A DNA stretch of 64,000 bases from Calamus simplicifolius (Eukaryota; Streptophyta; Magnoliopsida; Arecales; Arecaceae): contig UESW01003883.1 in NCBI GenBank assembly GCA_900491605.1, positions 1,299,689-1,363,688 on the forward strand, written 5' to 3'. Made by a program: the position numbers and the translations under genes. Under the pieces are notes generated by a model. That model ran no database searches. It was not told the origin of the DNA and saw only the letters and a list, made by a program, of their open reading frames with translations. Of the stretch, positions 22,113 to 31,727 are shown in pieces (position 1 is the stretch's first letter; every line of letters begins with the position of its first letter).

Positions 22113-23677
22113 TCCAACGTAGTATTTAAATCAGAGTCTTTTAGTGTTCTGATCAACTTAGATCGTATGCATGTGCATACATACACATACATACATATAT
22201 GTACACACATACTTAGATCGTATTTCTTCATAAACTTCTATTGAATACTATTTAATGTAAATCAAAGTTTTTTTTTAACTAAATACCATATTGAATGCTT
22301 CTTACATATAGGCTTTCATAAAGTAAATGATACACCAAGCTAGTATTTCAATTATAAGGATTTTGAGAAATTGGAAACGCTGTAAGATAAGGTATCACTA
22401 TGATGCCCTTAACAAGAATATAGATGTATAAGAATGAATTTTGATTATTCTATATTCATCCAAAAAGTTCTTTTACAAATAGAGTTCTTCTAACATTTGG
22501 ATACTGTACCAAAGATAAAAGTTATGTTGATCTATTAGCATCCTTCCATCTCATTTGGCCACGTGGTTTCATGATGTCCAATATCTCCTACTTGGATATG
22601 AAAGTCAAAATTTCTCTTATTGTTATCAATATGCATGAACATCAAGTTGTTTAAGGTTGGACAAGTTTAGATCAATTCATCCTTCGTAATCAAATCAGAG
22701 GTTTTATATGTCTAATAAGTAATAAATATATCTCCAAGCATAATTTTCATCAAGCTCATTAGGGTTTAACATGTTTAAACCTACTTAAAATTATAGCTAA
22801 ATCAAACTTCAGATTTTACATGTTTATTGGATATACCTTCAAGCATAATTTTTATCAAATTGCTTAGGATTTAACATGTTGATGCCAACTTATCTATCAT
22901 AGTCAAATCAGGCTTCACGTTTTATATGTCTTGAGAATATAGTTCTAAACATAAATTTCATATCTTTACTTAAATATTTCTAGGTCCCATGATATCTTTT
23001 TGATTGAAGGAAGGAAAAGTCAGCAACTTCCTATCAATATATTAAATTACTAAGTTCCTATTATACCAATGTGTTTATAAAATTCTTCAACATTAATAAC
23101 CTTTTAATTACAAGGGATCACACTAATTAATGCATTTTCATATGCTTTAAATAATCTAATTAAGCCATCTTGCATAAATGTTAATATTTTAACATCGATG
23201 ACTTAGCAATTAAATCATCATCTACAAATTTTTTTAAATTTTTTTTTCCATCTACAGTTTGGTCATTACTCAGTTTTGATTTATTATTTTTCAAGACATT
23301 TAATACACCATCTCGGATCAACATGTATTTCATTTTTCTTTCCCAAGAAGTAAAGTTAGACCGAATCGGGATCCAATATAGAAGGAACCAGCGAATGTTT
23401 TTTTAGACAACGGGAGAGAATGCTAGCAAGCGGAGAGATTTGAATCACGGTTGTTTGGTGGATCAAGACAAAAGGTACAAAAAATATTAATGCTAAATAA
23501 AATGAGTTAAAGGTCGAACAAAATTTCATGATAATCTATTTATAATTCTTAAACTTTTAAAATATTATATTTTTAATCTTTTATAAAATTAATTAAAATT
23601 AATAAAATATATGATGTGTCATTGCATCAACTAATTTATATGTTCGCATTAAGATGATGCCTATTTTAACTAAATCG
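22113..23677. other. AT-rich intergenic DNA, no gene seen
   Basis: No convincing ORF, exon or RNA gene. It includes a CATACATACACATAC microsatellite-like stretch near 22170-22215 and a degenerate tandem repeat at 22683-22960. It ends at the left flank (AATCG) of element D. Confidence 0.6.
22683..22960. repeat. Degenerate tandem repeat, period about 110 bp
   Basis: Three diverged copies of a block resembling AAATCAGAGGTTTTATATGT, then CAAGCATAATTTTCATCAA and AGGGTTTAACATGTT, starting near 22685, 22797 and 22905. Confidence 0.55.
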
Positions 23678-23744
23678 TGATGTGGCTGATCCAGCGCCGT
23701 TAGAACAAACGGTAACAGCAGCTAACGGAGGTCACAATATCTCA

Positions 23745-24870
23745 ACCCCGAAACCCTCCTCTGGTCTCGGGGTGCACAAGCACCATCTCACCCCCGAGAC
23801 CCCCTCTGGTCTCGGGGTGAGGTCACCATATCTCGACCTCGAGACCCCCTACCGGTCTCGGGGTGCACCAGCATCATCTCACCCCCGAGACCCCCTCCGG
23901 TTTCGGGGTGAGATCGCCATATCTTGACCCCGAGACCTCCCTCCGGTCTCGGGGTGCACAAGCACCATCTCACCCCCGAGACCCCCTCTGGTCTCGGGGT
24001 GAGGTCACCATATCTCGACCCCGAGATCCCCCACCGGTCTCGGGGTGCACTAGCATCATCTCACCCCCGAGACCCCCTCCGGTTTCGGGGTGAGATCGCC
24101 ATATCTCGACCCCGAGACCCCCCTTCGGTCTCGGGGTGCACAAGCACCATCTCACCCCCGAGACCCCCTCTGGTCTCGGGATGAGGTCACCATATCTCGA
24201 CCCCAAGATCCCCCACCGGTCTCGGGGTGCACCAGCATCATCTCACCCCCGAGACCCCCTCCGGTCTCGGGGTGAGATCACCATATCTCAACCCACCCCC
24301 CTCCGGTCTCGGGGTGCACAAGCACTATCTCACCCCCGAGACCCCCTCTGGTTTCGGGGTGAGGTCACCATATCTCGACCCCGAGACCCCCCCATCGGTC
24401 TCGGGGTGCACCAGCATCATTTCACCCCCGAGACCCCCTCCGGTTTCGGGGTGAGATCGCCATATCTCAATCCCGAGACCCTCCTCCTTTCTCGGGGTGC
24501 ACAAGCACCATGTCACCCCTAAGACCCCCTCTGGTCTCGGGGTGAGATCACCATATCTTGACCCCGAGACCCCCTACCGGTCTCGGGGTGCACCAGCATC
24601 ATCTCACCCCCGAGACTCCCTCCGGTATCGGGGTGAGATCACCATATCTCGACCCCGAGACCCCCCTCCGATCTCGGGGTGCATAAGCACCATCTCACCC
24701 CCGAGACCTCCTCCGGTCTCGGGGTGAGGTCACCACATCTCAACCCCGAGACCCCCCTCCAGTCTCGGGGTGCACAAGCATCCTCTCACCCCCGATACCC
24801 CTTCCGGTCTTGGGGTGAGGTCACTACATCTCAACCTCGAGACCCCCTCCGGTCTCGGGGTGCGCAGGCA
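23745..24870 (+). repeat. Hairpin array in D 5' LTR, ~24 units of about 46 bp
   Basis: Each unit holds an inverted repeat CCCCGAGACC..GGTCTCGGGG with a 4-7 nt loop. Spacers cycle through TGCACAAGCACCATCTCA, TGAGGTCACCATATCTCGA, TGCACCAGCATCATCTCA and TGAGATCGCCATATCTCGA, so a higher-order period of about 184 bp overlies the 46-bp one. ORFs in this stretch on both strands are repeat translations. Confidence 0.9.
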
Positions 24871-25220
24871 TCATCAATGTTCAGTACGTGAACCAACCTT
24901 CCAACCAAATGACAACTTCGGGCCACCTGGCGCGCCCACATGACTCGTCGTGCACCCGTGGCTGCTTACGGCCATGCCTCATAACAGCGTATGGAGCATT
25001 GCATATATCACTGTGCATGACTGTGCCCCGTTACGGAGTACGATTTACTACCACTTGCAACTGTGCGCAGTCATGTCAAGCAACGACGCGCACCAAATAC
25101 AACCGCGGCTACTAGACACCTGTAAAGCCATATTGACAGGTAACGCGGGACGCCTTTGATGCGCACAGTGATGGTACGACAATAATCTTCTGGAACAGAA
25201 AGATGGGACATTCGAGCAGG

Positions 25221-25228
25221 TATAAAAG
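25221..25228 (+). promoter_or_regulatory. TATA box of D 5' LTR
   Basis: TATAAAAG within CGAGCAGGTATAAAAGCACG, about 250 bp before the LTR end. The 3' LTR has the same box at 36014-36021. Confidence 0.75.
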
Positions 25229-25477
25229 CACGCGCCCGCGCTGTAAGTAGGGGCTCTCTCAAACTCTGGTTTTCTATTTTTTCCTCCTTCTAGTAAAAAC
25301 CCTAACTGTTTCAGTTCCCTTCTGCTGAGCAGTTCTTGTCTGATCCCAAGTAACTAACTTGAGCGTCGGAGGGTTCCCACCGGAGCATCCGGTCTCCGGG
25401 GGACTTTTCTTGCAGGGGTCCGGAGAGAAGGACGTCTGTCTTCCCCGACGCTTGAAGAAGGTGACTTGGCGTCATCA

Positions 25478-25497
25478 GATTGGCGCGCCAGGAAGGG
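25478..25497 (+). other. Primer-binding site of element D
   Basis: GATTGGCGCGCCAGGAAGGG directly abuts the LTR end. Element E has the related GATTGGCGCTAGAGGAAGGG at the same place. I do not assign the tRNA. Confidence 0.65.
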
Positions 25498-25556
25498 GGA
25501 AAGAGAAAGACATCGAACCAGCAATCTGCGATCTCTCTTCTCGAGTTCTTGAAGCC

Positions 25557-27223
25557 ATGGTGATGACCCGTATGAAGGGAGTCTCTACCACTTGCACTGG
25601 GGGGCAGCGCCGAGGAGCCGGTCCACCTGCGGAGGTCCCCCCGGCTCTCACGGCCAGCATTCCAGCACTGCTGCATCCCTAGGAGGCTGGACCTTCCACT
25701 CCTCCGATCGATGTCCCCGCGTCTCCTCCGCAATAGTTCCAAGAAGATCGATTCACCGCCCTAGCCACACAAGTCCAATCTCTGGCGGCGGCGGTTCAAG
25801 GCCTGCAGCACCAACAGGCGGCCACGCAGCAGCCGGAGCCAAATCCATCAGTCCCAGGGTGGTGCAACCTAGCCAGCATTCCTCCCGAAGGAGATCACCG
25901 GTGCCGGGGGATCGCCACCATCAAGCTCCGCCCAAGCCTCACCACCGGGAAGCTTCTAAGAGGCACCGGTCGCCTTTCCGCCATGCCAGTGTCTCTCCTA
26001 AGCGGCGGCACCGGAGGGAGGCAGAGCGCCCCCGCCGGCATCGCCGTCCCCATTCTCTGTCTTCTGAATCTTCGGAGGAGGGCTCTTTTGATGGCCGGAT
26101 GGCCCGTCAAGCCGAGCGTCGACTCGACGAGTATAACCAGAGGTTGGAGGAACTTAGCCGTCGGATCACCCACCTGCCAGAGACGAACTACGATAGCCGG
26201 CCTTCATTGTCTCGCCGCATCATGGAAGAACCTATCTCCACCCGGTTCCGCCTTCCCCAGCTAGATCCTTATGACGGAACCATAGACCCCTTGGACCACT
26301 TGGAAAGTTATAAAGTTCTCATGCAAGTCCAGGGGGCCACTGATTCGCTCATGTGCATCGCCTTCCCAGCCACCCTGAAGAAGGCCGCTCGAGCTTGGTA
26401 CTCCCGTCTGCCACCACGGAGTATTGATTCATTCCGCCAATTGGAGAGGGCTTTCTTGGCCCATTTTGATGCCTGCTGAAAGATTCCAAGGGTAGCAGAT
26501 AGCCTCTTCGCCGTCCAGCAGAAGAGCGGTGAGTCCCTGTGGGATTATGTCTCTCGGTTCAAGGAGGCGGCCCTGGAGGTCTACAATCTTGAAGACTCAG
26601 TGGCCACTTTGGCCTTGAAGCGAGGGCTTTGTTCGTCTCGCTTCACGTACTCCCTCGACAAAAAGCCACCCGGCTCCTGCGCCGAGCTCTTGACCCGGGC
26701 CCAGAAGTACATTCGGGCTGACGAGGCCGACTTCTCCCGGCGCGAGGCTGGCGGGAGCATCCCCAAGAAACCAGCCCGACCGAAACCTGTCGAAGCTCGC
26801 CCCAAAAGACCTGAGCCTCCTTGCCGGCCAGACAACCGTCCCTGAGCCCCTGCACCAAGAGATGGACCCTACACCCCACTGCTCGCCCCGATATCTCAGA
26901 TCTTGCTCGAGATTGAAGGGGAGTCTTATCTTCAGCGCCCTCCTCCATTAAACCCGACGATCCCTCGCAACAAGAACCTCTATTGTCGCTACCACCGGGA
27001 TCACGGTCATGATACTGACGAGTGTCGCCAGCTGAAGAAGGCTATCAAAGACCTTATCTAGCGGGGCCACCTGGGAAAGTTCGTCTAGAGGAACAACTCG
27101 GGAGCTCCTAGCCCGTCAGGGCCCCCGCCGCCGATGATCGATAATGCCCCAACGGAGAAGACGGTGGCAATGATTTCCTGAGGGGCAAGAGGCCCGCTGA
27201 AGAGGCCGAGAGGGGAGGGGGAG
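25557..27223 (+). pseudogene. Element D gag
   Basis: Probably begins at ATG 25557 (MVMTRMKGVSTTC). It has in-frame TAG codons at about 25680 and 25733 and a frame change near 25860. The capsid domain is FRLPQLDPYDGTIDPLDHLE, then AARAWYSRLPPRSIDSF and ESLWDYVSRFKEAAL. A TGA at 26477-26479 interrupts it. A zinc knuckle of C-H-H-C spacing (YCRYHRDHGHDTDECRQLK) lies at about 26982-27040, followed by two more stops. Gag would form the particle and bind RNA. Confidence 0.88.
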
Positions 27224-27700
27224 TTGGATTCTATAATTCCTTTCTTTAAAAAGGACTTAGAGGAGGTAGTAAACAAAAATGATGACAGCGTCGTCGTATC
27301 CATGACGATCGCTAAACATCCTATAAAGAGAATTCTAGTTGATAGTGGGAGCTCTGTGGATGTTTTGAACTATGACGCTTTTGTTCGCATGAACCTGTCG
27401 CCCGATCTACTCCGGCCCATCGCCATGCCCCTGATGGGGTTTACTGGAGATTCTATGAAAGTCGAGGGGGAGGTCACTCTCCCTGTGACGGTTGGCACAG
27501 CCCCGTGTCAGAGTATGGTTTTCATGAAGTTCTTGGTGGTTTGTGTGCCCCTTGCTTACAACGCGATCCTCGGGAGGCTCGGGCTCAATCTTTTGGATGC
27601 TGTCATATCCACTAAGAGGCTCCTCGTGAGGTTTCCTACCAGCGAAGGAGTCGGGGAGATGCAGGGAGAGCAGAATCCACTTTCACTTTGCTACCACATG
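27224..27700 (+). pseudogene. Element D protease
   Basis: Open and in frame with gag: KRILVDSGSSVDVLNYDAF carries the D-S-G triad, a flap-like MGFTGDSMKVEGEV follows, and YNAILGRLGLNLL near the end is the second conserved retropepsin segment. This domain looks intact, unlike those of A and E. Confidence 0.88.
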
Positions 27701-28860
27701 GCCCCTAGTCCGCAGGGGGTGGCACCCGCACCGGTACTTGAGACGCTGGATCCTCGAGACCTGGAGAGAAGAGGAGAGTCGGCCGAGCGCTTGCTTACTT
27801 TCCCCCTCGGGAAGGACCAAACGAGAACAGTCCGGATTGAAGCCCTACTCCCGGAGGAGGCTCGTGATCGACTCCTCACCTTTCTGCGAGCTAATGCAGA
27901 TGTCTTCGCCTGGTCGGCATTTGATATGCCAGGAATTCCAGAAGAGGTGATTACCCACCAACTTAATATTCGGGCGGAGTACCGACCTATCTGGCAGAAG
28001 AAAAGAAGTTTCGCCCTCGATCGACAAAGGGCCGTGGATGAGGAGGTGCGGAAGCTATTGGCGGCCGGTCATATCCGCGAGGTGCACTACCTGGACTGGC
28101 TGGCGAATGTCGTGATGGGTCCGCAAGGCCAGTGGGAGCTGGAGGATGTGCGTGGACTTCACCGACCTCAATAAGGCATGCCCCAAAGATAGCTTCCTGT
28201 TACCCCGGATCGACCAGCTAGTGGATGCCACGTCCGGGCATGAGACCCTTAGTTTTATAGATGCATTCTTGGTGTACAATCAGATCAGGATGAACCAGAC
28301 AGATGAAGAAGCCACCTCTTTTATTACGGAAAAGGGGATTTCCTGCTACAAGGTGATGTCGTTTGGGCTGAAGAATATCGGAGCCACCTATCAAAGGTTG
28401 ATGAATAAGGTCTTTGAGGACCAGATAGGCCGTAACATGGAGGTGTACGTGGATGATATGCTGACCAAGAGCACCAGTGCTGCTGACCATGTCACTGACC
28501 TCGAGGAGACCTTCAACAACCTGCGTCGGTATCGAATGAGGCTTAACCCCCACAAGTGTGCCTTCGGAGTGGCGGCAGGTAAGTTTCTGGGCTTTATGGT
28601 AACCCAGCGAGGGATTGAAGCCAACCCTGACAAGATCAGGGCTATCTTAGATATGAGGCCCCCAGCTAACAAGAAGGAGGTGCAACGCCTAACCGGGAGG
28701 GTGGCGGCTTTGAGTCGCTTCATGTCAAGATCGGCAGAAAGGTGCCTGCCCTTCTTTAAGGTGCTGCGCAAGGTCAATGGCTTCGAGTGGACAAAGGAGT
28801 GTCAGGATGCCTTCGAAGAGTTGAAGCAATTTTTGTCCACACCCCCGCTGTTGTCCAAGC
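27701..28860 (+). pseudogene. Element D reverse transcriptase
   Basis: FAWSAFDMPGI and KKRSFALDRQRAVDEEV (27.9-28.1 kb) are in the gag frame. A frameshift between about 28135 and 28146 precedes CVDFTDLNKACPKDSF. Then come LVDATSGHETLSFIDAF, MSFGLKNIGATYQRLM and the active site MEVYVDDMLTKST with both aspartates. FLGFMVTQRGIEANPDK and LTGRVAALSRFMSRSAE follow. Confidence 0.9.
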
Positions 28861-29240
28861 CAAAGAGTGTGGAGGAGCTCTTCCTATATCTCGCAGCCTC
28901 CCCCGAAGCTGTCAACTCTGTGCTCGTGCGCATGGATGTTGATAGAGTCCAGAGGCCGATCTATTACACCAGCAAGGTACTTCATGATGCCGAGATCAGA
29001 TATTCTAGAACCGAGAAGATCATTTTTGCCCTGGTGGTCTCTGCCCAACGCTTCTGACCCTACTTTCAAGCTCATCCCATCGTGGTGCTCATGGACCAAA
29101 CTCTCCGGACCATCTTGTCTCGCCCTGACACCTCCGATCGGCTAGCCAAATGGGCCATTAAACTGAGTGAATTTGACCTATCCATCCGGCCAAGGTTGGC
29201 CATGAAGTCTCAGGTGATAGCTGATTTCCTGGTTGAGTGT
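28861..29240 (+). pseudogene. Element D first RNase H
   Basis: ELFLYLAASPEAVNSVLVR, then RPIYYTSKVLHDAEIRYS, a TGA stop at 29055-29057 (RF*PYFQAH), and VVLMDQTLRTILSRPDTS to AMKSQVIADFLVECS. Downstream coding stays in the same frame, so this is a nonsense change, not an indel. Confidence 0.85.
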
Positions 29241-29319
29241 TCCTGGACCGAGAAGGGTTTGGAGGAGATATGCCTGGAGGAGTGTGTGGACCCTCCCTCG
29301 ACCGAGGAGGTAGAAAAAG

Positions 29320-29720
29320 AGGACTGGATTTTGCATGTGGATGGAGCAGAAAATTCTCAAGGAAGCGGAGCTGGACTCATTCTTGCGAGCCCAGAAGGAG
29401 ATGCGGTGGAGTATGCTCTTAGATTCCAGTTTCTGGCAACTAACAACCAGGCGGAGTATGAAGCCCTATTAGCGGGAATGAGGTTGGCTGAGGAGTTAGG
29501 CGCAGGGCATTTGAGGGCCTTCATGGACTCTCAGCTTATTTCTGGGCAGATCGCTGGGGAGTACGAGGCTAGGGACCCAACCATGTCCCGTTACCTGAGC
29601 AAGGTGCAATCCCAAGCCTCTCGGTTCTCTTACTTCCGTGTCAGCTACATTCCTCGAGCGGAGAATGCCATGGCCGACACATTATCCTGTTTAGCCACTT
29701 CGGTCGACGGGACGCTGGGA
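29320..29720 (+). CDS. Element D second (archaeal-type) RNase H
   Basis: DWILHVDGAENSQGSGAGLI, TNNQAEYEALLAGMRLAEEL, FMDSQLISGQIAGEYEA and IPRAENAMADTLS: the D-E-D catalytic residues and the end motif are visible. This extra domain between RNase H and integrase marks the Tat lineage. No stop or frameshift is seen in the domain itself. It is part of a broken polyprotein. Confidence 0.88.
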
Positions 29721-29779
29721 AGAACATATGTGGAGCACCTTCAGGCCCTAAGCATTGAAGTTGCGGATGAAGCATTACC

Positions 29780-31031
29780 GGTTGAGCAAGAGCCCTCCTG
29801 GATGGATGCCTATGTCCGATATTTGACCGACGACACTCTCTCAGAGAACCCCGCTGAGGCTAAGCTACTCAGGCGGAGGGCCCCGAGGTTCTTGATGATG
29901 GATGGGAAGCTCTATCGAAGATCGTTCTCATACCCGGTCCTCAAGTGCGTGGGACCAGCAGAATCAGACTACATCATGCGAGAGATCCATGAAGGCATCC
30001 GTGGAAGTCACCTGGGGGGCAGAGCCCTAGCTTACAAGGCCCTACGATAGGGGTACTTTTGGCTGACCATGAAGAAGGACGCATTCGAGCTCGTTAAGAG
30101 ATGTGATAGCTATCAGCGCCATGTTAATATCCAGCGACAGCCGATGTCTCAGTTAACCCCATTGGTGGCACCCTGGCCCTTCGCCCAGTGGGGTATGGAT
30201 ATCCTGGGACCATTCCCCCCGGCCTCCAGACAGCGAAAGTTCCTCCTGGTAGCCGTTGATCACTTCACCAAGTGGGTTGAAGCCGAAGCCCTTGCTAAGA
30301 TCACGGAAAGCAAAGTGAGATCCTTCTTCTGGAAGTCCATTATATGCCGGTTCGGACTACCACACATCCTGGTCACCGACAATGGCCGGCAGTTTGACAA
30401 CACGCCCTTCCAGGAATTCTGCTCTGAACTGGGCATCCGTCAGAAATTCACTTTCGTCGGGCACCCCTAGACCAACGGGGCGGCCGAGGTAACTAATAGT
30501 ATCATTCTCTAAGGGCTGAGAACTCGGCTGGATGACTATAAGGGACGATGGGTGGAGGAGCTCTCCAACGTGCTGTGGGCCTACCACACAACGCCATGAG
30601 CCCCCACCGGCGAGACCTCATTCAGCCTAGTATTAGGATCCAAAGCCATCATCTCGGTAGAGGTTGGCTTACCGAGCCCTCGGGTAGAGTTGTACAACGA
30701 GGAAGGCAACCCAGACCAACTGCGAGCCAACCTCGACCTGGTGGAAGAAATGCGAGACCGAGCACGACTTCGGATGGCGGTCTACCGGCAACGGGCAGCC
30801 AAATATTACAACGCCCATGTGCGTCCCAGGACTTTCCTGCCGGGGGACCTGATCCTTCGACGGGCTGAAGTCTTGAAGCCGGCGGAGGGAGACAAGCTAG
30901 CCCCAAATTGGAGAGGACCCTATCGGATCACCGAGACACTTCTTCACGGAGCTTACAAGATTGAAGAGCTTGATGGGAAGCCGCTCCCTAGGACATGGAA
31001 TGCAGATAACCTTCGTCGGTATTATCAGTAA
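29780..31031 (+). pseudogene. Element D integrase
   Basis: Zinc finger HEGIRGSHLGG and CDSYQRH: the second cysteine of the expected C-x2-C is Tyr, one G-to-A step. The core shows WGMDILGPFPPAS, TDNGRQFDNT and the third-acid region TNGAAEVTN. The C-terminal GDLILRRAEVL and LAPNWRGPYRI end in RTWNADNLRRYYQ. In-frame stops lie at 30048, 30468, 30510 and 30597, all explainable as CAG, CAA or CGA with C changed to T. Confidence 0.88.
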
Positions 31032-31133
31032 CACATTTCTCCTCTCACATTAAATATAGTGCCTGTATTCTTTTGGGCCTTTGCCCCTCATTCTATATTA
31101 ACAAATTTCAATTTTAGCTCCTGAGTTCTTTTG

Positions 31134-31415
31134 CCTAAAGCCCTGGGCCAGCCAGGCATGAAGCCCGACACCCGTCGGCACCTAAAGCCCTGGGCCAGCC
31201 AGGCATGAAGCCCGACACCCATCGGCACCTAAAGCCCTGGGCTAGCCAGGCATAAAGCCCGACACCCGTCAGCACCTAAAGCCCTAGGCCAGCCAGGCAT
31301 AAAGCCCGACACCCGTCGGCACCTAAAGCCCTGGGCCAGCTAGGCATAAAGTCCGACCCCCATTGGCACCTAAAGCCATGTGCCTACCTGGCGCAAGGCC
31401 CGACATACCCATGGC
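31134..31415 (+). repeat. 47-bp tandem array downstream of D integrase, ~6 copies
   Basis: Unit CCTAAAGCCCTGGGCCAGCC + AGGCATGAAGCCCGACACCC + GTCGGCA, starting at 31134, 31181, 31228 and on. The same unit is expanded to about 20 copies in element H at 54588-55560. Confidence 0.92.
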
Positions 31416-31727
31416 AGAGCGATGCATCGTCGGTCCTAAGGAACCCGCTTACCTCAACCTCCAACGACCAGCGCTTCAACCCCAAGAAACCTATCCTTCC
31501 TGGCCCCGAGTTTCGGTCCTAGATGGCTAAGATGGAATAGCTCACGCGTGAATTGAGTTAACCCCTGGTACTAATAGGACCAAGGGTCGCGCTTTATCAA
31601 CCAACGAATTTAGGGTAAGAGTCGCAAATAGGCAATTTATCTTGGAGGAAAAAGATATTTTATTAATTTGAAGTTATTACAAAACGTCGATGTCGTTGGA
31701 CTTGCAAAAACAAAAATACAAGGAAGC

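Larger units (their letters stand above)
23678..25477 (+). repeat. Element D 5' LTR (1800 bp)
   Basis: TGATGTGGCTGATCC.. to ..GTGACTTGGCGTCATCA. After about 65 bp comes an 1.1-kb array of hairpin-forming units, then a unique stretch with TATAAAAG at 25221-25228, then the R/U5-like end. It aligns throughout with 34472-36264. Confidence 0.92.

Noticed and set aside
31134..31415. Regular 47-bp repeats that could look like a CRISPR array
   Set aside because: The whole unit repeats with no unique spacers, no cas genes are present, and the host is a plant.
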